Assembly: GCF_006740045.1 (NCBI RefSeq)
Contig: NZ_AP019749.1
Location: 2,499,001-2,563,000 of the forward strand
Origin: Comamonas terrigena NBRC 13299
Lineage (GTDB): Bacteria > Pseudomonadota > Gammaproteobacteria > Burkholderiales > Burkholderiaceae_C
Length of the DNA: 64,000 nt
Direction of reading: 5' to 3'
This document shows, piece after piece, positions 39,126 through 48,846 of the stretch. The notes beneath the pieces were generated by a model. That model was not told the DNA's origin and ran no database searches. It was given only the letters and a program-made list of their open reading frames with translations. Every line of letters begins with the position of its first letter. Positions within the stretch are counted from its first letter, which is position 1. The position numbers and the translations under genes are program-made.

Positions 39126-40862
39126 TCAAAAGCTTTCCCAATCGTTTTTGCTGCTATCCGCATCAACAAGCTGGGCCTGTTTGACAGGTGCCTTAGGGAA
39201 AGCAGAGGCTCCAATACGCGCAGGCTCCGTATTTTGATTTTTAGGCATAACCAGAGATTGCCCTGACGGCTGGGATAATGGAGCACGCACCGGATTCAGA
39301 TGACTGGCTGGCTGGGTGTGGTTCTCGCTCAGCGTAAAAACTGAAACTGCCTTGACGAGCTCTGCGGCCTGGTTGTTCAGTGCATTCGCGGCGGCCGCCA
39401 TCTCTTCCACCAACGCAGCATTCTGCTGTGTGGCCTGGTCCATCTGTGTGACTGCTTCGCCAATTTGGTTCACGCCCGCACTTTGTTCACTGCTCGCCGC
39501 ACTGATTTCACCCATGATCTCTGTGACGCTGCGTATCGCCTGAACGACTTCTGTCATGGTGACCCCGGCCTTGTCCACCAGGACGCTGCCTTGCCCTACT
39601 CGCTCCACGCTTGCAGTGATCAGTTCCTTAATTTCCTTTGCAGCGTCTGCGCTGCGCTGCGCCAGACTGCGCACTTCGCTCGCGACCACGGCAAAACCGC
39701 GCCCTTGTTCACCGGCTCGTGCGGCTTCCACGGCAGCGTTCAGGGCCAGAATATTCGTCTGGAATGCAATTCCGTCGATGACGGAAATAATGTCGGAAAT
39801 CTTGGTGCTGCTGGCGTTGATGCTCTTCATCGTCTCAATGACTTCTGAGACCACCTCACCGCCTTGGGCCGCCACAGCGGATGCATTGACCGCCAGCTGG
39901 TTGGCCGCCCGTGCATTTTCTGCATTTTTCTGCACCGTGGAACCCAGCTCTTCCATGGAAGCAGCTGTTTGCTCCAACGCTGAAGCTTGTTCCTCCGTGC
40001 GTGCCGACAGATCGTTGTTGCCAGAGGCAATCTGAGAGCTGCCGGATGCCACGCCTTCCGCATTCTGGCGCACCAGGCTCACGGTATTTGCCAAGCTCTT
40101 TTGCATCTGCTGCATGGAACGCAGCAGCTGGCCGGTTTCGTCATTGGAGTCTACCGAGATGTGAGTGGAAAGATTGCCGCTGGCGATTTGATCCGAAACC
40201 GCAACAGCATGTCTTAACGGGCGGACGATCGAAGCAATGATGCTTATCGCCATGAAGATGGCCGCCAGGATAGCTGCCACTGCGGCAATCAAAATATCGC
40301 GCGTGAGAGCTTCAGCACTCTCTTCAGCACGTTCACCAGCCTCTTTGGCTCTCTTATCCTGCAACACCATCTGCTCGGTGATGGCCGCTTGGTAGGCACG
40401 CTGTGTAGGTCTCAGGTCCTTCTCCAGAAACAACGTTGCTTCTGGCATCTGACCTTGCTCCACCAGCGACAAAAATTGGTTACCCGATTTCAAGAATTCT
40501 GTTCGAGTCACCTGCATTTTTTCCAGAAGAGCGATCCCTTCAGTCGAATTTATTTTTTCTTCTACTATTTTAAATTGTCTCTCAACTTCAGATCTGGCTA
40601 CGGCGATGCGATCAAGCGCGGATTTTTTAATATCGCTTGAACTGAAAATGACAAGATTGCGATTCTGAATTGCTTGTTCATTGACCTGGTCGAGAATGGT
40701 ATTTAAAGCCTTGTTCAACGGTATGCGCCGCTGCAGCACGTCAGATAATTCAGCACGCTGGCTAGCTGAACGCCAGATTCCTATACCGCCTAGCGAAGCC
40801 AGGAGCAAAACCATAATACTGAAAGCTACGGCCAATCTTTGCGAGATTTTCAATTTTTTCAT
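39126..40862 (-). CDS. Methyl-accepting chemotaxis protein with CheR-tethering tail
   Basis: A transmembrane chemoreceptor (578 aa). TM1 is about residues 11-30 ([19 protein letters not shown]) and the periplasmic four-helix-type sensor about 31-185. TM2 ([21 protein letters not shown]) is followed by HAMP, and the cytoplasmic signalling hairpin has the canonical tip [32 protein letters not shown]. The protein ends [12 protein letters not shown] matches the xWxxF pentapeptide that tethers CheR/CheB in Tar and Tsr. The ATG at 40862 is taken; a TTG lies four codons earlier. Base composition is visibly lower in G+C than the neighbours. It is bracketed by the intact and broken copies of the DadA-like gene. 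The ligand is unknown. Confidence 0.93.
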   Translation of the reverse strand: MKKLKISQRLAVAFSIMVLLLASLGGIGIWRSASQRAELSDVLQRRIPLNKALNTILDQVNEQAIQNRNLVIFSSSDIKKSALDRIAVARSEVERQFKIVEEKINSTEGIALLEKMQVTRTEFLKSGNQFLSLVEQGQMPEATLFLEKDLRPTQRAYQAAITEQMVLQDKRAKEAGERAEESAEALTRDILIAAVAAILAAIFMAISIIASIVRPLRHAVAVSDQIASGNLSTHISVDSNDETGQLLRSMQQMQKSLANTVSLVRQNAEGVASGSSQIASGNNDLSARTEEQASALEQTAASMEELGSTVQKNAENARAANQLAVNASAVAAQGGEVVSEVIETMKSINASSTKISDIISVIDGIAFQTNILALNAAVEAARAGEQGRGFAVVASEVRSLAQRSADAAKEIKELITASVERVGQGSVLVDKAGVTMTEVVQAIRSVTEIMGEISAASSEQSAGVNQIGEAVTQMDQATQQNAALVEEMAAAANALNNQAAELVKAVSVFTLSENHTQPASHLNPVRAPLSQPSGQSLVMPKNQNTEPARIGASAFPKAPVKQAQLVDADSSKNDWESF

Positions 40863-41566
40863 TTTTGATATCAAAGATATATTAATTCATTTTATGCCGA
40901 TGCAAATATATTTGGATAGGCAACTGAATGAATCAGTGGTTTCCTCTTCAATGAGAAAGGGACAGCATAAATGCCAAGCCATTAAAATCCAGAATGAAAA
41001 TATCAACACCAAGCCGTAATGAGCAAATTTTCAAAGGAATGACTACTTCAAATTATCAATCAATAATTTCGTAGCCAATGTCACAGCAGAAAAAGCGCCA
41101 TATGCACGACAAAGTGTCGCAGGCAAATATCATTTATTTGACTTGAAGCGCGCCAGCTTCCACCAGGGATACGTAGAACGCGACAAATCTTTAGGATTTA
41201 AATTCCACGCTACCAATGGCGCCGCTTCACTGGACGTCATGCCGAATATGAAGTAACAAAGATGACTGCTTATCTTCATAATTAATTTTTATCAAATAAT
41301 TAAGCATGGCAACATAAATATCGTCACAGAAATTCGAAATCTATTCGAATAATTGGCACAATGCTTTATGCATGACTTATATTTCAATAAACGGAAATAA
41401 TTACCAAGATATCAAATCGCATATTACAAATGTATACAAATTTCATTCCCCTACATGATTGCTGTCAGCTTCTGTAAGTTTTAGAGAATCTCGCGCCCAC
41501 CGCCTTGGCTCCCAGTCTTGCTAGACGGTAAATTCCTCACTGGCAAGCCCTGTCTCTGGTTGGACC
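40863..41566. other. AT-rich stretch with a start-less open frame
   Basis: About 700 bases much richer in A+T than the rest of the window, with no intact gene. At 41023-41256 (plus) one frame is open for 77 codons without a start: it includes NDYFKLSINNFVANVTAEK and GKYHLFDLKRASFHQGYVER, ending DVMPNMK. It looks like the C-terminal piece of a real protein, but I do not recognise it. The promoter of the minus-strand chemoreceptor should lie at the left end. Confidence 0.5.
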
Positions 41567-41959
41567 ATGGTGAATTCACCCGTCGCCGTCCTGAAACTGC
41601 AGTGCCTGGGTGCCCAGGTCACCCTGATCGACCGGTACGATCCGGGCCAGGAAACCTCCTCCGGCAATACCGGCGTCATTGCCCGCAGCGCGCTGATGCC
41701 GTTCACCCTGCGGAAGTCGCTGCCCGCGCTGCTGCGCAACAAACCAGCGCCTGCTGGCCGAACTGAGGGAAAGCCGGCGCAAGCGCGACAGCGGGTGGCT
41801 GTTCCTCTGCCGCAGCCCGGCCGCCGCAATCTGTGGCTGGCCTTCGGCCACCAGCATGTCGACTTTTCCACCGGCACGGCCAGACTGCTGGGCGCGCTGA
41901 TGAGCGGGCAGCCCGCCCCCATCGACGCCCATCCCTTCCGCGCCGAACGCTTTCTCTGA
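41567..41959 (+). pseudogene. Internally deleted copy of the DadA-like oxidoreductase gene
   Basis: A shortened relative of the gene at 37728. The start region (GTTGGAC before the ATG, then GTGAATTC against TTGAATTC) and residues such as QVTLIDRYDPGQETSSGNTG and NLWLAFGHQHVDFSTGT through to DAHPFRAERFL match it closely. A 30-base deletion removes the FAD loop GAGMVG; a second removes about 9 bases; a third jumps from about codon 58 to about codon 122 with a frame change; a fourth jumps to about codon 372. Homology extends outside the frame, from about 41540 to 42060, including the 3' flank. The frame stays open for 130 codons, but the product would lack the FAD fold and the substrate domain. 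Confidence 0.88.
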
Positions 41960-42076
41960 GCCGCCCTGCACCGAACCGCACCGCCGCAGGGCGTGCGGCC
42001 CCCGGGCAGCACTGCCGGAAAGACCTATCCGGGAGTCTTCGGAAAACTGCCGTTCTCAACAGCTCTCCAACAAAAA

Positions 42077-42104
42077 AAAAACGCCTCGCAAGGAGGCGTT
42101 TTTT
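42077..42104 (-). terminator. Terminator of the Bug solute-binding protein gene
   Basis: ACGCCTC and GAGGCGT form the stem around GCAAG. A run of ten A residues on the plus strand gives the U tract for the minus-strand gene ending at 42122, and T6 on the other side makes it usable in both directions. Confidence 0.88.
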
Positions 42105-42121
42105 GCGCGGCGAGATCCCGC

Positions 42122-43111
42122 TCAGTTATCCAGCGTGATATTGGCGAACTTCACCAGTTCGGCGTATTTGCCCATATCGGTGCGGATGACCTGGGCAAGG
42201 CTTTCCGTGCCAGTGGCAGGCGGCGTGCCTGCGGCTTCCAGTCGTTGGCGTATGGCGGGATCTGCCAGGCCGGCCTGCACCGCTTTTTGCAGGCTGGCGA
42301 CGATATCTGCAGGCAGGCCCTTGGGGGCTGCCAGAGCAAACCAGCCGCTCAGGGCATAGCCTTTGAGCGCCGGATGCTCGGCCAGCGCGGGCACGTTCTT
42401 CAGGCTGCTGATGCGCTCGGCCGTGGTGGCGCCCAGGATCTTGATCTTGCCCGATTGCACCAACGGGGCCGAAGCCATGGGCGAGAGAATCGCAAAGTCC
42501 AGATTGCCGCCGCCCAGATCGCCGGTCATCGCGGGCGATCCTTTATAGGGAATATGGACCAGGTGAACGCCGGCCGTCTTCTTGATCAGCTCGCCCGAGA
42601 AATGGGGCGTGGAGCCAATGCCAGGGCTGCCATAGCTGTACTTGCCGGGGTTGGCCTTGACCAGCTTGATGAATTCATCCATGTTCTTGACCGGCACATG
42701 GGCGCCCGCCACCCAAAGACTGGGGGCCGAAGCCGTCAGTGCAATCGGTGTCAGGTCCACCGCCGGATCGTACTTTTGTGCCGCGTTGACAAATTTGGTG
42801 CCCGCCATCTCGTTGCTGGAGCCCGCCAGCAAGGTGTAGCCGTCGGGCTTGGAAGACACCACACGCTGGGCGCCCACCACACCCGCGGCGCCAGGCAAAT
42901 TCTCGATCACCACGGTGGTGCCCAGCTGCTTGGCCAGGATGTCGCCAATCACCCGGCCCACCATATCGACCGAACCTCCGGGCGCATAGGGCACCACGAT
43001 GCGAATGGGTTTGTTGGGATAGGCGGTTTGCGCATGCAGCGCGCCGCCCAGCAGGGCTGCGGTGCAGGCAAACAAGGTGCGTCGTGAGAGTGCGGCGGGG
43101 CTCAGATTCAT
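42122..43111 (-). CDS. Bug-family tripartite tricarboxylate transporter solute-binding protein
   Basis: Periplasmic binding protein of the Bug/TctC family, very numerous in Burkholderiales. The 329-aa protein has a signal peptide with the Tat-like start SRRTLFACTAALLGGALHA, then the family pattern YPNKPIRIVVPYAPGGSVDMVGR and IENLPGAAGVVGAQRV, SYGSPGIGSTPHFSGELIK, HIPYKGSPAMTGDL. Start ATG 43111 places the signal peptide at the N terminus. No tctA/tctB membrane genes are adjacent, so it is an orphan binding protein. A near copy of the palindromic motif before the pyroglutamate operon lies 53 bases upstream of its start, suggesting common control. Confidence 0.92.
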   Translation of the reverse strand: MNLSPAALSRRTLFACTAALLGGALHAQTAYPNKPIRIVVPYAPGGSVDMVGRVIGDILAKQLGTTVVIENLPGAAGVVGAQRVVSSKPDGYTLLAGSSNEMAGTKFVNAAQKYDPAVDLTPIALTASAPSLWVAGAHVPVKNMDEFIKLVKANPGKYSYGSPGIGSTPHFSGELIKKTAGVHLVHIPYKGSPAMTGDLGGGNLDFAILSPMASAPLVQSGKIKILGATTAERISSLKNVPALAEHPALKGYALSGWFALAAPKGLPADIVASLQKAVQAGLADPAIRQRLEAAGTPPATGTESLAQVIRTDMGKYAELVKFANITLDN

Positions 43112-43163
43112 GGCGTCAATATGCAACGGGAACAAAAAGCAATCTTTCAACGATGTTTTACAG

Positions 43164-43175
43164 ATTGCTCAACAA
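43164..43175. promoter_or_regulatory. Copy of the TTGTTGAACAAT-like motif (one mismatch) before the Bug gene
   Basis: On the minus strand TTGTTGAGCAAT, one base different from the exact 12-mer at 43345 and 50656. It is placed in the promoter region of the solute-binding protein gene. Confidence 0.5.
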
Positions 43176-43344
43176 ACATGCGAAATTGTCATTCATTCCT
43201 TCAACACAGGAATAAGGGAAAACCAGTAAGTTCGGAGCAAGATTCGGGCCACGCACCGCCCTTCCCCTCACGCAGCCCTCCTCTCCACCGCGTTACCAGA
43301 GCGTCTTGCGCTCCGCCCTTGCAGGGGACTGCACTCTCTTTTCC

Positions 43345-43356
43345 TTGTTGAACAAT
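43345..43356. promoter_or_regulatory. Palindromic motif TTGTTGAACAAT
   Basis: Identical to the 12-mer at 50656-50667. It lies in the 733-base gap between the Bug gene and the biotin carboxylase gene, and is a candidate operator for a GntR-type dimer. No gene for such a regulator is in the window. Confidence 0.45.
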
Positions 43357-43429
43357 CTCGCATGCCTTGTCCTTGGTGCCGCGGACACCGCCTGACCACG
43401 AAGGCACACCCGCATGGCTTGGTGCAAGG

Positions 43430-43660
43430 CAAGCGCTACCAGACGTGACAGGCATTCCTTTCACGCAGGCGCCGCCAGCACGCCATGCCGCAGCCCAGTC
43501 CAGGGACGGGGGAGTTCTTCCCAAGGAATTCCGGTGTGCCACACGAACAGCATGCCGCTGATGGCGGCCCCATCGCCCACGCCGGGCTTGCGCGCTCCAC
43601 CTTGGCGGAAGGTGAGCAGGCTGGAATCGGGGGCTGTGCAGCTATTGCCACTGTGCTTTG
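43430..43660 (-). pseudogene. IS5-family transposase remnant
   Basis: Two minus-strand frames together spell an IS5-type transposase N terminus: ISGMLFVWHTGIPWEELPR in one, then GCGMACWRRLRERNACHVW in another, against the usual pattern ILFVLRTGIPWEDLP..LG.GSGMTCWRRLRDW. A frameshift separates them, the DDE catalytic part is missing, and no terminal inverted repeats were seen. The rest of the gap 43112-43844 holds no gene. Confidence 0.65.
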
Positions 43661-43844
43661 CCAGCGGGAGGTCTATCTGTGGGAGCCCACCATCCATGCG
43701 CCTGCCGGCTCGGGCTTTCAACGGGCAGTGACGTTGGAAGCCCAACGCAGTGCAATGCGGCTCAACAAGGCTCCATGGGGCGCAATCACGCCCCATGCCC
43801 AAGGCACGGCCCACAAGCCGCGCCTTGGGCAAGGTCCGCCATGG

Positions 43845-45572
43845 CTATCGGATGTGCGCGATCACGGCGCCCAAAGTCTGCGCCGTGCCCGGCTGCGCAG
43901 CCAGCGTGATGCGACCACTCTTGTGTGCCGCCACCTGCATCTCCATCTTCATGGCTTCCATCACGGCAATCACATCGCCCTCCTGAACTGCATCGCCATC
44001 CGCCACCTTCCAGGCATGGAGGTTGCCCGCAATCGGCGAGCTCACGGCATCTGGGTTCAGCTCTTGCTGGGCTGCGGGCTGGGCGACCGCCGAGGCCGGG
44101 GCAGACAGCCCCTGCAGCAGCATGGCGGGCAGACCCAGTTGTACGCGGCGTCCGTCGATCTCCATGGCCGTACGCACCAGACTGGTGTCGACCACGGGCT
44201 CGGCACGGGCAGCCGCAGCCAGCGGCTCGGCAAACTCGGTCTCTATCCAGCGGGTGTGGACCTTGAAGCCGTCCGCCCCCACAAAATCAGGCTGATGGAG
44301 CACGGCCTTGTGGAAAGGCAGCACGGAGGCCACGCCCTCAATCTGGAACTCGGCCAGCGCGCGGCGCGCGCGGGCCAGGGCCTGCTCGCGCGTTGCGCCA
44401 GTGACGATGAGCTTGGCCATCATGGAATCGAAACTGCCAGGAATCACCGAGCCCGTTTCCACACCCGAATCCAGGCGCACGCCCGGACCGGAAGGCGGTG
44501 CAAAGCGCGTGATCAGGCCTGGCGTGGGCAGAAAGCCGCGGCCCACATCTTCGGCGTTGATGCGGAACTCGATGGAATGGGCGCGTGGCGCCGGCGTCTG
44601 CGTGAAAGACAGCGGCAGACCATCGGCCACGCGCAACTGCTCCTGTACCAGATCGATGCCGGTGGTCTCTTCCGTCACCGTGTGCTCGACCTGCAGGCGG
44701 GTATTCACCTCGAGGAAGGAAATGGCTCCATTGCCGCTGAGCAGAAACTCCACCGTACCGGCGCTGATGTAGCCCGCTTCCGAGCAGATGGCCTTGGCTG
44801 CGCTGTGAATGCGTTCACGCTGCACATCGCTGATAAAGGGCGCGGGGGCTTCCTCCACCAGCTTCTGGTTACGGCGCTGCAGCGAGCAGTCGCGCGTACC
44901 CAGCACCACCACATTGCCATGGGTGTCGGCCATGACCTGCGCCTCGATATGGCGCGGCTTGTCGAGGAATTGCTCCACAAAGCATTCGCCACGGCCAAAG
45001 GCCGTCACCGCTTCGCGCACCGCGGATGCATACAGCTCGGCCACCTCGTCCATGCGCCACGCGATCTTCATGCCGCGCCCACCGCCGCCAAAGGCCGCCT
45101 TGATGATGATGGGCAGGCCATGTTGCTGGGCAAAGGCCAGCACTTCGTCGGCATCCTTGACGGGATCGGGCGTGCCAGCCACCAGTGGTGCGCCGACCTT
45201 GAGCGCAATCTTGCGGGCCTCGACCTTGTCACCCAGCTTGGCAATGGTGTCAGGGCGCGGGCCAATCCAGCTCAGCCCCGCGTCCAGCACGGCCTGCGCA
45301 AAGGCTTCGCTCTCTGACAGAAAGCCATAGCCAGGGTGCACGGCATCGGCCCCCGCACGCTTGGCGATCGCAATCAGCTTGGCGATGTTCAGATAGGTGT
45401 CGGCGGGTTTGTCGCCATCAAGGCCATAGGCTTCATCGGCGCAGCGCGCATGCACGGCGTCGATATCGGCATTGGCATAGACGGCCACGGACTTCACACC
45501 GTAATCCGCACAGGCGCGCGCAATGCGCACGGCGATCTCGCCACGATTGGCAATCAGAACTTTGGTAATCAT
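43845..45572 (-). CDS. Biotin carboxylase fused to biotin carrier domain, pyroglutamate locus
   Basis: A 575-aa protein: biotin carboxylase (residues 1-450) with the ATP-grasp loop [13 protein letters not shown], carboxylase signature [19 protein letters not shown] and [16 protein letters not shown], then a linker and a biotinyl domain (about 500-575) with the biotin lysine in [12 protein letters not shown]. Such AccC-BCCP proteins occur with PxpB/PxpC (KipI/KipA-like, related to urea amidolyase carboxyltransferase). 5-oxoprolinase PxpABC itself needs ATP but no biotin, so the role of this subunit is unproven; it could make the complex a biotin-dependent carboxylase of a cyclic amide. It follows pxpBC after 9 bases. 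Confidence 0.9.
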   Translation of the reverse strand: MITKVLIANRGEIAVRIARACADYGVKSVAVYANADIDAVHARCADEAYGLDGDKPADTYLNIAKLIAIAKRAGADAVHPGYGFLSESEAFAQAVLDAGLSWIGPRPDTIAKLGDKVEARKIALKVGAPLVAGTPDPVKDADEVLAFAQQHGLPIIIKAAFGGGGRGMKIAWRMDEVAELYASAVREAVTAFGRGECFVEQFLDKPRHIEAQVMADTHGNVVVLGTRDCSLQRRNQKLVEEAPAPFISDVQRERIHSAAKAICSEAGYISAGTVEFLLSGNGAISFLEVNTRLQVEHTVTEETTGIDLVQEQLRVADGLPLSFTQTPAPRAHSIEFRINAEDVGRGFLPTPGLITRFAPPSGPGVRLDSGVETGSVIPGSFDSMMAKLIVTGATREQALARARRALAEFQIEGVASVLPFHKAVLHQPDFVGADGFKVHTRWIETEFAEPLAAAARAEPVVDTSLVRTAMEIDGRRVQLGLPAMLLQGLSAPASAVAQPAAQQELNPDAVSSPIAGNLHAWKVADGDAVQEGDVIAVMEAMKMEMQVAAHKSGRITLAAQPGTAQTLGAVIAHIR

Positions 45573-45581
45573 GGAAGGTCC

Positions 45582-47225
45582 TCACAAAGTGGGTGTGAGT
45601 TCTTCAAAAGAACGAACAGGGTTGAAACGAATCCAGGCCCCCACGGGGATCTGCCCCGCAAGATCCAGATGGTGAAGCGCCACACAGCCGATGACGGGGT
45701 AGCCGCCAGTCAGGGGGTGATCGGCCAGGAACAGAACGGGCTGGCCGCTGGCGGGCACCTGAATGGCACCCAGCGGCGTACCTTCGCTGGGCAACTCGCT
45801 GCTGATGGCGCGCGTCAGGGCCTGCTCGCCAGCCAGGCGCAGACCCACGCGGTTCGACTGGGGCGTGACCTGCCAACGCTGCCCGGCCAGCAAGGCCACG
45901 GCATCGGCAGTGAACCAGTCCGTGCGCGGGCCCAGTTCCACATCCAGCACGACTTCGCCGCCTGCGGCCGGCAGGTTCTGCACCGGCAAGGCCGTATCGG
46001 CCACCACGGCCACCACGGCCTTCTGGACCGGTTGAACGACCAGCAGCTGGCCGCTGCGCAAGGCCGGCGGACCGACATGGGCCAGGGTGTCCGTGGAAGC
46101 GCTGCCCAGCACGGGGGCGACCTCATAGCCGCCACGCACCGCCACATAGCAGCGCGCACCGGCCGTGGGCTGGCCAATACTCAGCACATCGCCATCCGCC
46201 AGCGCAATGGCGGCATAACGCGGCACCTGCCAGCGCTGGCCTTCGGCCGTGGTGATGCTGATGGGTGCATCCGCGCCTGTCACGGCCACCACGTTGTCGC
46301 CAACGCTCTGCAGCGACAGGCCTCCGCCCACGGTTTCCAGCACCGGCACCTGGCTGGCATTGCCAACCAGGCGATTGGCGGTCTTGAACGCCGCCTGGTC
46401 CATGGCCCCCGAGGCCGAAACCCCTTGCCCCGCCTGGCCGTGGCGGCCCAGGTCCTGGAACAGCGTGAGCAGGCCCGTGGCGCGCACGCGCAATGCACCG
46501 CCCTTCAAAGCGGTAGCGGCCTGCTCTTGTTCTTGCTCCGGATGGATCTCAGACACTTTGTGGTCTGGAATCGCATCCGACGAAGCACCCGATGCTGTGC
46601 TTTGCGCGGCCGCATCGACGAACTGCACGCGATAACCGGGTTGCAGCAGCGCGGGCAGATCGCGCGCCAGATCCCACATGGCCGTATCCGTGAAGCCAAT
46701 GATCTGCCAGCCGCCGGGGCTGGCCTGCGGGTACACAGCACTGAAGGTACCTGCCAGCGCCACAGCGCCTGCAGGCACCTTGGTGCGCGGCGTGGCACGA
46801 CGCGGCACATTGAAGATGGCATCGCCGCCGCTGAGGTAGGCAAAGCCCGGCGCAAAGCCGGTAAATGCCACCGACCACTCGCAGCCCGTGTGGCGGCGCA
46901 CCACTTCTTCGGCGGTGATACCCAGTATCTGCGCCACCTCGGCCAGATCCTCGCCCTCATAACGCACGGGAATCTGCACCAGCACGTCCGAGCGTTGCAC
47001 GCTGCCGCTCAGATCGCAGCCCGCAATGGCCTTGACCAGTTCTGCCGCCGTGATGAGATGGGGCGCGAACTGGACCAGAATGGTGCGCGCAGCCGGCACC
47101 AGCTCCTGCACGCCAGGGATGGACTTGGCCTGCAAGGCCCCCAGCAGCAGCAATGTTTGCTGCAGGTCGGCCAGCTCCACCAGAATGGCCTGGCGATGGA
47201 CGGGAAGGAATCGCATGGCACTCAT
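45582..47225 (-). CDS. pxpBC: 5-oxoprolinase subunits B and C, fused
   Basis: A 547-aa fusion. Residues about 1-210 are PxpB (KipI family: [53 protein letters not shown]). Residues about 245-547 are PxpC (KipA family: [64 protein letters not shown]). A Ser/Glu/Gln-rich linker (about 210-240) joins them. With PxpA they hydrolyse 5-oxoproline to glutamate using ATP. In many bacteria the two are separate genes. The ATG overlaps the pxpA stop (ATGA), and the biotin carboxylase follows. Confidence 0.92.
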   Translation of the reverse strand: MSAMRFLPVHRQAILVELADLQQTLLLLGALQAKSIPGVQELVPAARTILVQFAPHLITAAELVKAIAGCDLSGSVQRSDVLVQIPVRYEGEDLAEVAQILGITAEEVVRRHTGCEWSVAFTGFAPGFAYLSGGDAIFNVPRRATPRTKVPAGAVALAGTFSAVYPQASPGGWQIIGFTDTAMWDLARDLPALLQPGYRVQFVDAAAQSTASGASSDAIPDHKVSEIHPEQEQEQAATALKGGALRVRATGLLTLFQDLGRHGQAGQGVSASGAMDQAAFKTANRLVGNASQVPVLETVGGGLSLQSVGDNVVAVTGADAPISITTAEGQRWQVPRYAAIALADGDVLSIGQPTAGARCYVAVRGGYEVAPVLGSASTDTLAHVGPPALRSGQLLVVQPVQKAVVAVVADTALPVQNLPAAGGEVVLDVELGPRTDWFTADAVALLAGQRWQVTPQSNRVGLRLAGEQALTRAISSELPSEGTPLGAIQVPASGQPVLFLADHPLTGGYPVIGCVALHHLDLAGQIPVGAWIRFNPVRSFEELTPTL

Positions 47226-47989
47226 CCCGCAGCGCCCACAAACGAAGCAATCTGCACGCCTTCCTGCTCAAACCGCTGACGGATGTTGCGCGCAATGGCC
47301 ACCGCACCGGGGCTGTCGCCATGCACGCAGATGGAGTCGGCCTCCACACGCACCAGGCTCCCGTCCACGGCCTCGATGACACCATCGCGCACCAGGGTCA
47401 GCATGCGCTGGGCAATCAGGTTTTCGTCATGCAGCACGGCACCGGGCTCGCGGCGCGAGACCAGCGCACCCTCAGGCGTATAGCCACGGTCGGCAAAGGC
47501 TTCTGCCACCACGCGCAAACCCGCATCGCGGGCCCAGCCAATCAGCGGGGCACCTGCCAGCGCCATCAACACCAGCTTGGGGTCGATGGCCTGGATGGCA
47601 TGGATCACATCCATGGCCTGGCGTCGATCCTGGGCAATGGTGTTGTAGAGCGCGCCGTGCGGCTTGACATATTGCACCGTCGTGCCCGCAGCCTGCGCCA
47701 GGCCTTGCAGTGCGCCGATCTGATAAATCACATCGGCCACCAGATCGGCGCTGGCCACATCCATATTGCGGCGGCCAAAGCCGGCCAGATCGCGGTAGGC
47801 CACATGTGCGCCCACGACCACATTGCGCGCCTTGGCGGCCTTGAGGGTGGAGAGAATCCCCGCAGCATCGCCGGCATGGAAGCCGCAAGCCACGTTGGCA
47901 CTGCTGACGATGTCCAGCATGGCCGCATCGTCGCCCATGCTCCAGGCGCCAAAGCTCTCGCCCAAATCGCTGTTCAAATCCATTTTCAT
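47222..47989 (-). CDS. pxpA: 5-oxoprolinase subunit A (LamB/YcsF family)
   Basis: A 255-aa protein of the LamB/YcsF family, the hydrolytic subunit of prokaryotic 5-oxoprolinase. Typical motifs are [77 protein letters not shown] and [12 protein letters not shown]. The ATG at 47989 follows AGGACAG by about 7 bases; the frame is open 22 codons further, but the conserved start is here. It overlaps pxpBC by 4 bases. The gap of 179 bases upstream separates it from pcp. Confidence 0.95.
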   Translation of the reverse strand: MKMDLNSDLGESFGAWSMGDDAAMLDIVSSANVACGFHAGDAAGILSTLKAAKARNVVVGAHVAYRDLAGFGRRNMDVASADLVADVIYQIGALQGLAQAAGTTVQYVKPHGALYNTIAQDRRQAMDVIHAIQAIDPKLVLMALAGAPLIGWARDAGLRVVAEAFADRGYTPEGALVSRREPGAVLHDENLIAQRMLTLVRDGVIEAVDGSLVRVEADSICVHGDSPGAVAIARNIRQRFEQEGVQIASFVGAAG

Positions 47990-48168
47990 CGTTTCTGTCC
48001 TTGTACCTGGGCCCATCCAGGGCCGGTCTTGGGCCTCGGCCTGGCCGCACCCCATCGCGCACGCCAGGCCTGTGATGCCTGGTAAAGACGGCGTCGCAGC
48101 GCAGGCATCGCCGCCCCATCAGGAAACTGCGCAGCGGCTTAGCGGCGCAGCGGCCCTGGGGCTTTTTC

Positions 48169-48831
48169 TCAATGCAGCTGACCTGCGTTTTCCTGCAAGT
48201 CCTGCTCCACCGTCATCGCTGTATGGATGGCAGCACGAATGCCTTGCACCTGAAGGTCCAGCGCCATGCTGGCCATGCCGGGCTGGCGTGCGGCCTGCTG
48301 CGGCAGCGCGGGGATGTGAATAAAGCCGCCGCGCACGCCGGGGGCCGCGCGGCGCGACAGCCTGTGCATCAGGGCATAGAACACGTGGTTGCAGACAAAA
48401 GTGCCTGCCGTGTTCGATACCGAAGCCGGAATTCCCGCATCGCGCAGCTGCCGCACCATGGCCTTGATGGGCAGGGTTGAGAAATACGCCGCGGGCGCGC
48501 CGTGCACCACCGACTGGTCCACGGGCTGTTTGCCCGCGTTGTCCGGAATGCGGGCATCGTCGATATTGATGGCCACGCGCTCCGGCGTGATCTCGGAACG
48601 TCCACCGGCCAGGCCCAGGCTGATGATCAGCGAAGGCTGCAGGCCGGCCAATGCCTCATCCAGCGTCGCCATGGCTGCGCCGAACACGCAGGGCAGCTGC
48701 ACGGCATGCACCACCCCATCCGCAATCTGCTCGCCGTCCAGTGCGCGCGCCACCTCCCACGAAGGGTTGACGCTGTCTTTATCAAAAGGCTCAAAGCCGG
48801 TCAGCAGGATTCGCTTGGCAGGGGCAGTCAT
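48169..48831 (-). CDS. pcp: Pyrrolidone-carboxylate peptidase (pyroglutamyl-peptidase I)
   Basis: Cysteine peptidase of family C15 that removes N-terminal pyroglutamate from peptides, releasing 5-oxoproline, the substrate of PxpABC encoded next to it. In 220 aa: ILLTGFEPFDKDSVNPSWEVA at the N terminus, the catalytic Glu region GGRSEITPERVAINIDDARIPDN, the active-site Cys in VSNTAGTFVCNHVFYALMH and the His in GGFIHIPALPQQ. The triad is complete. It starts 15 bases after the DUF979 gene, so peptide uptake, pyroglutamate release and hydrolysis appear to form one operon. Confidence 0.95.
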   Translation of the reverse strand: MTAPAKRILLTGFEPFDKDSVNPSWEVARALDGEQIADGVVHAVQLPCVFGAAMATLDEALAGLQPSLIISLGLAGGRSEITPERVAINIDDARIPDNAGKQPVDQSVVHGAPAAYFSTLPIKAMVRQLRDAGIPASVSNTAGTFVCNHVFYALMHRLSRRAAPGVRGGFIHIPALPQQAARQPGMASMALDLQVQGIRAAIHTAMTVEQDLQENAGQLH

Positions 48832-48846
48832 GGCAACTCTCTCTTC

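Noticed and set aside
41567..41959. A functional small oxidoreductase
   Set aside because: The frame is open by chance of in-frame-compatible deletions; the FAD loop and most of the catalytic domain are missing.
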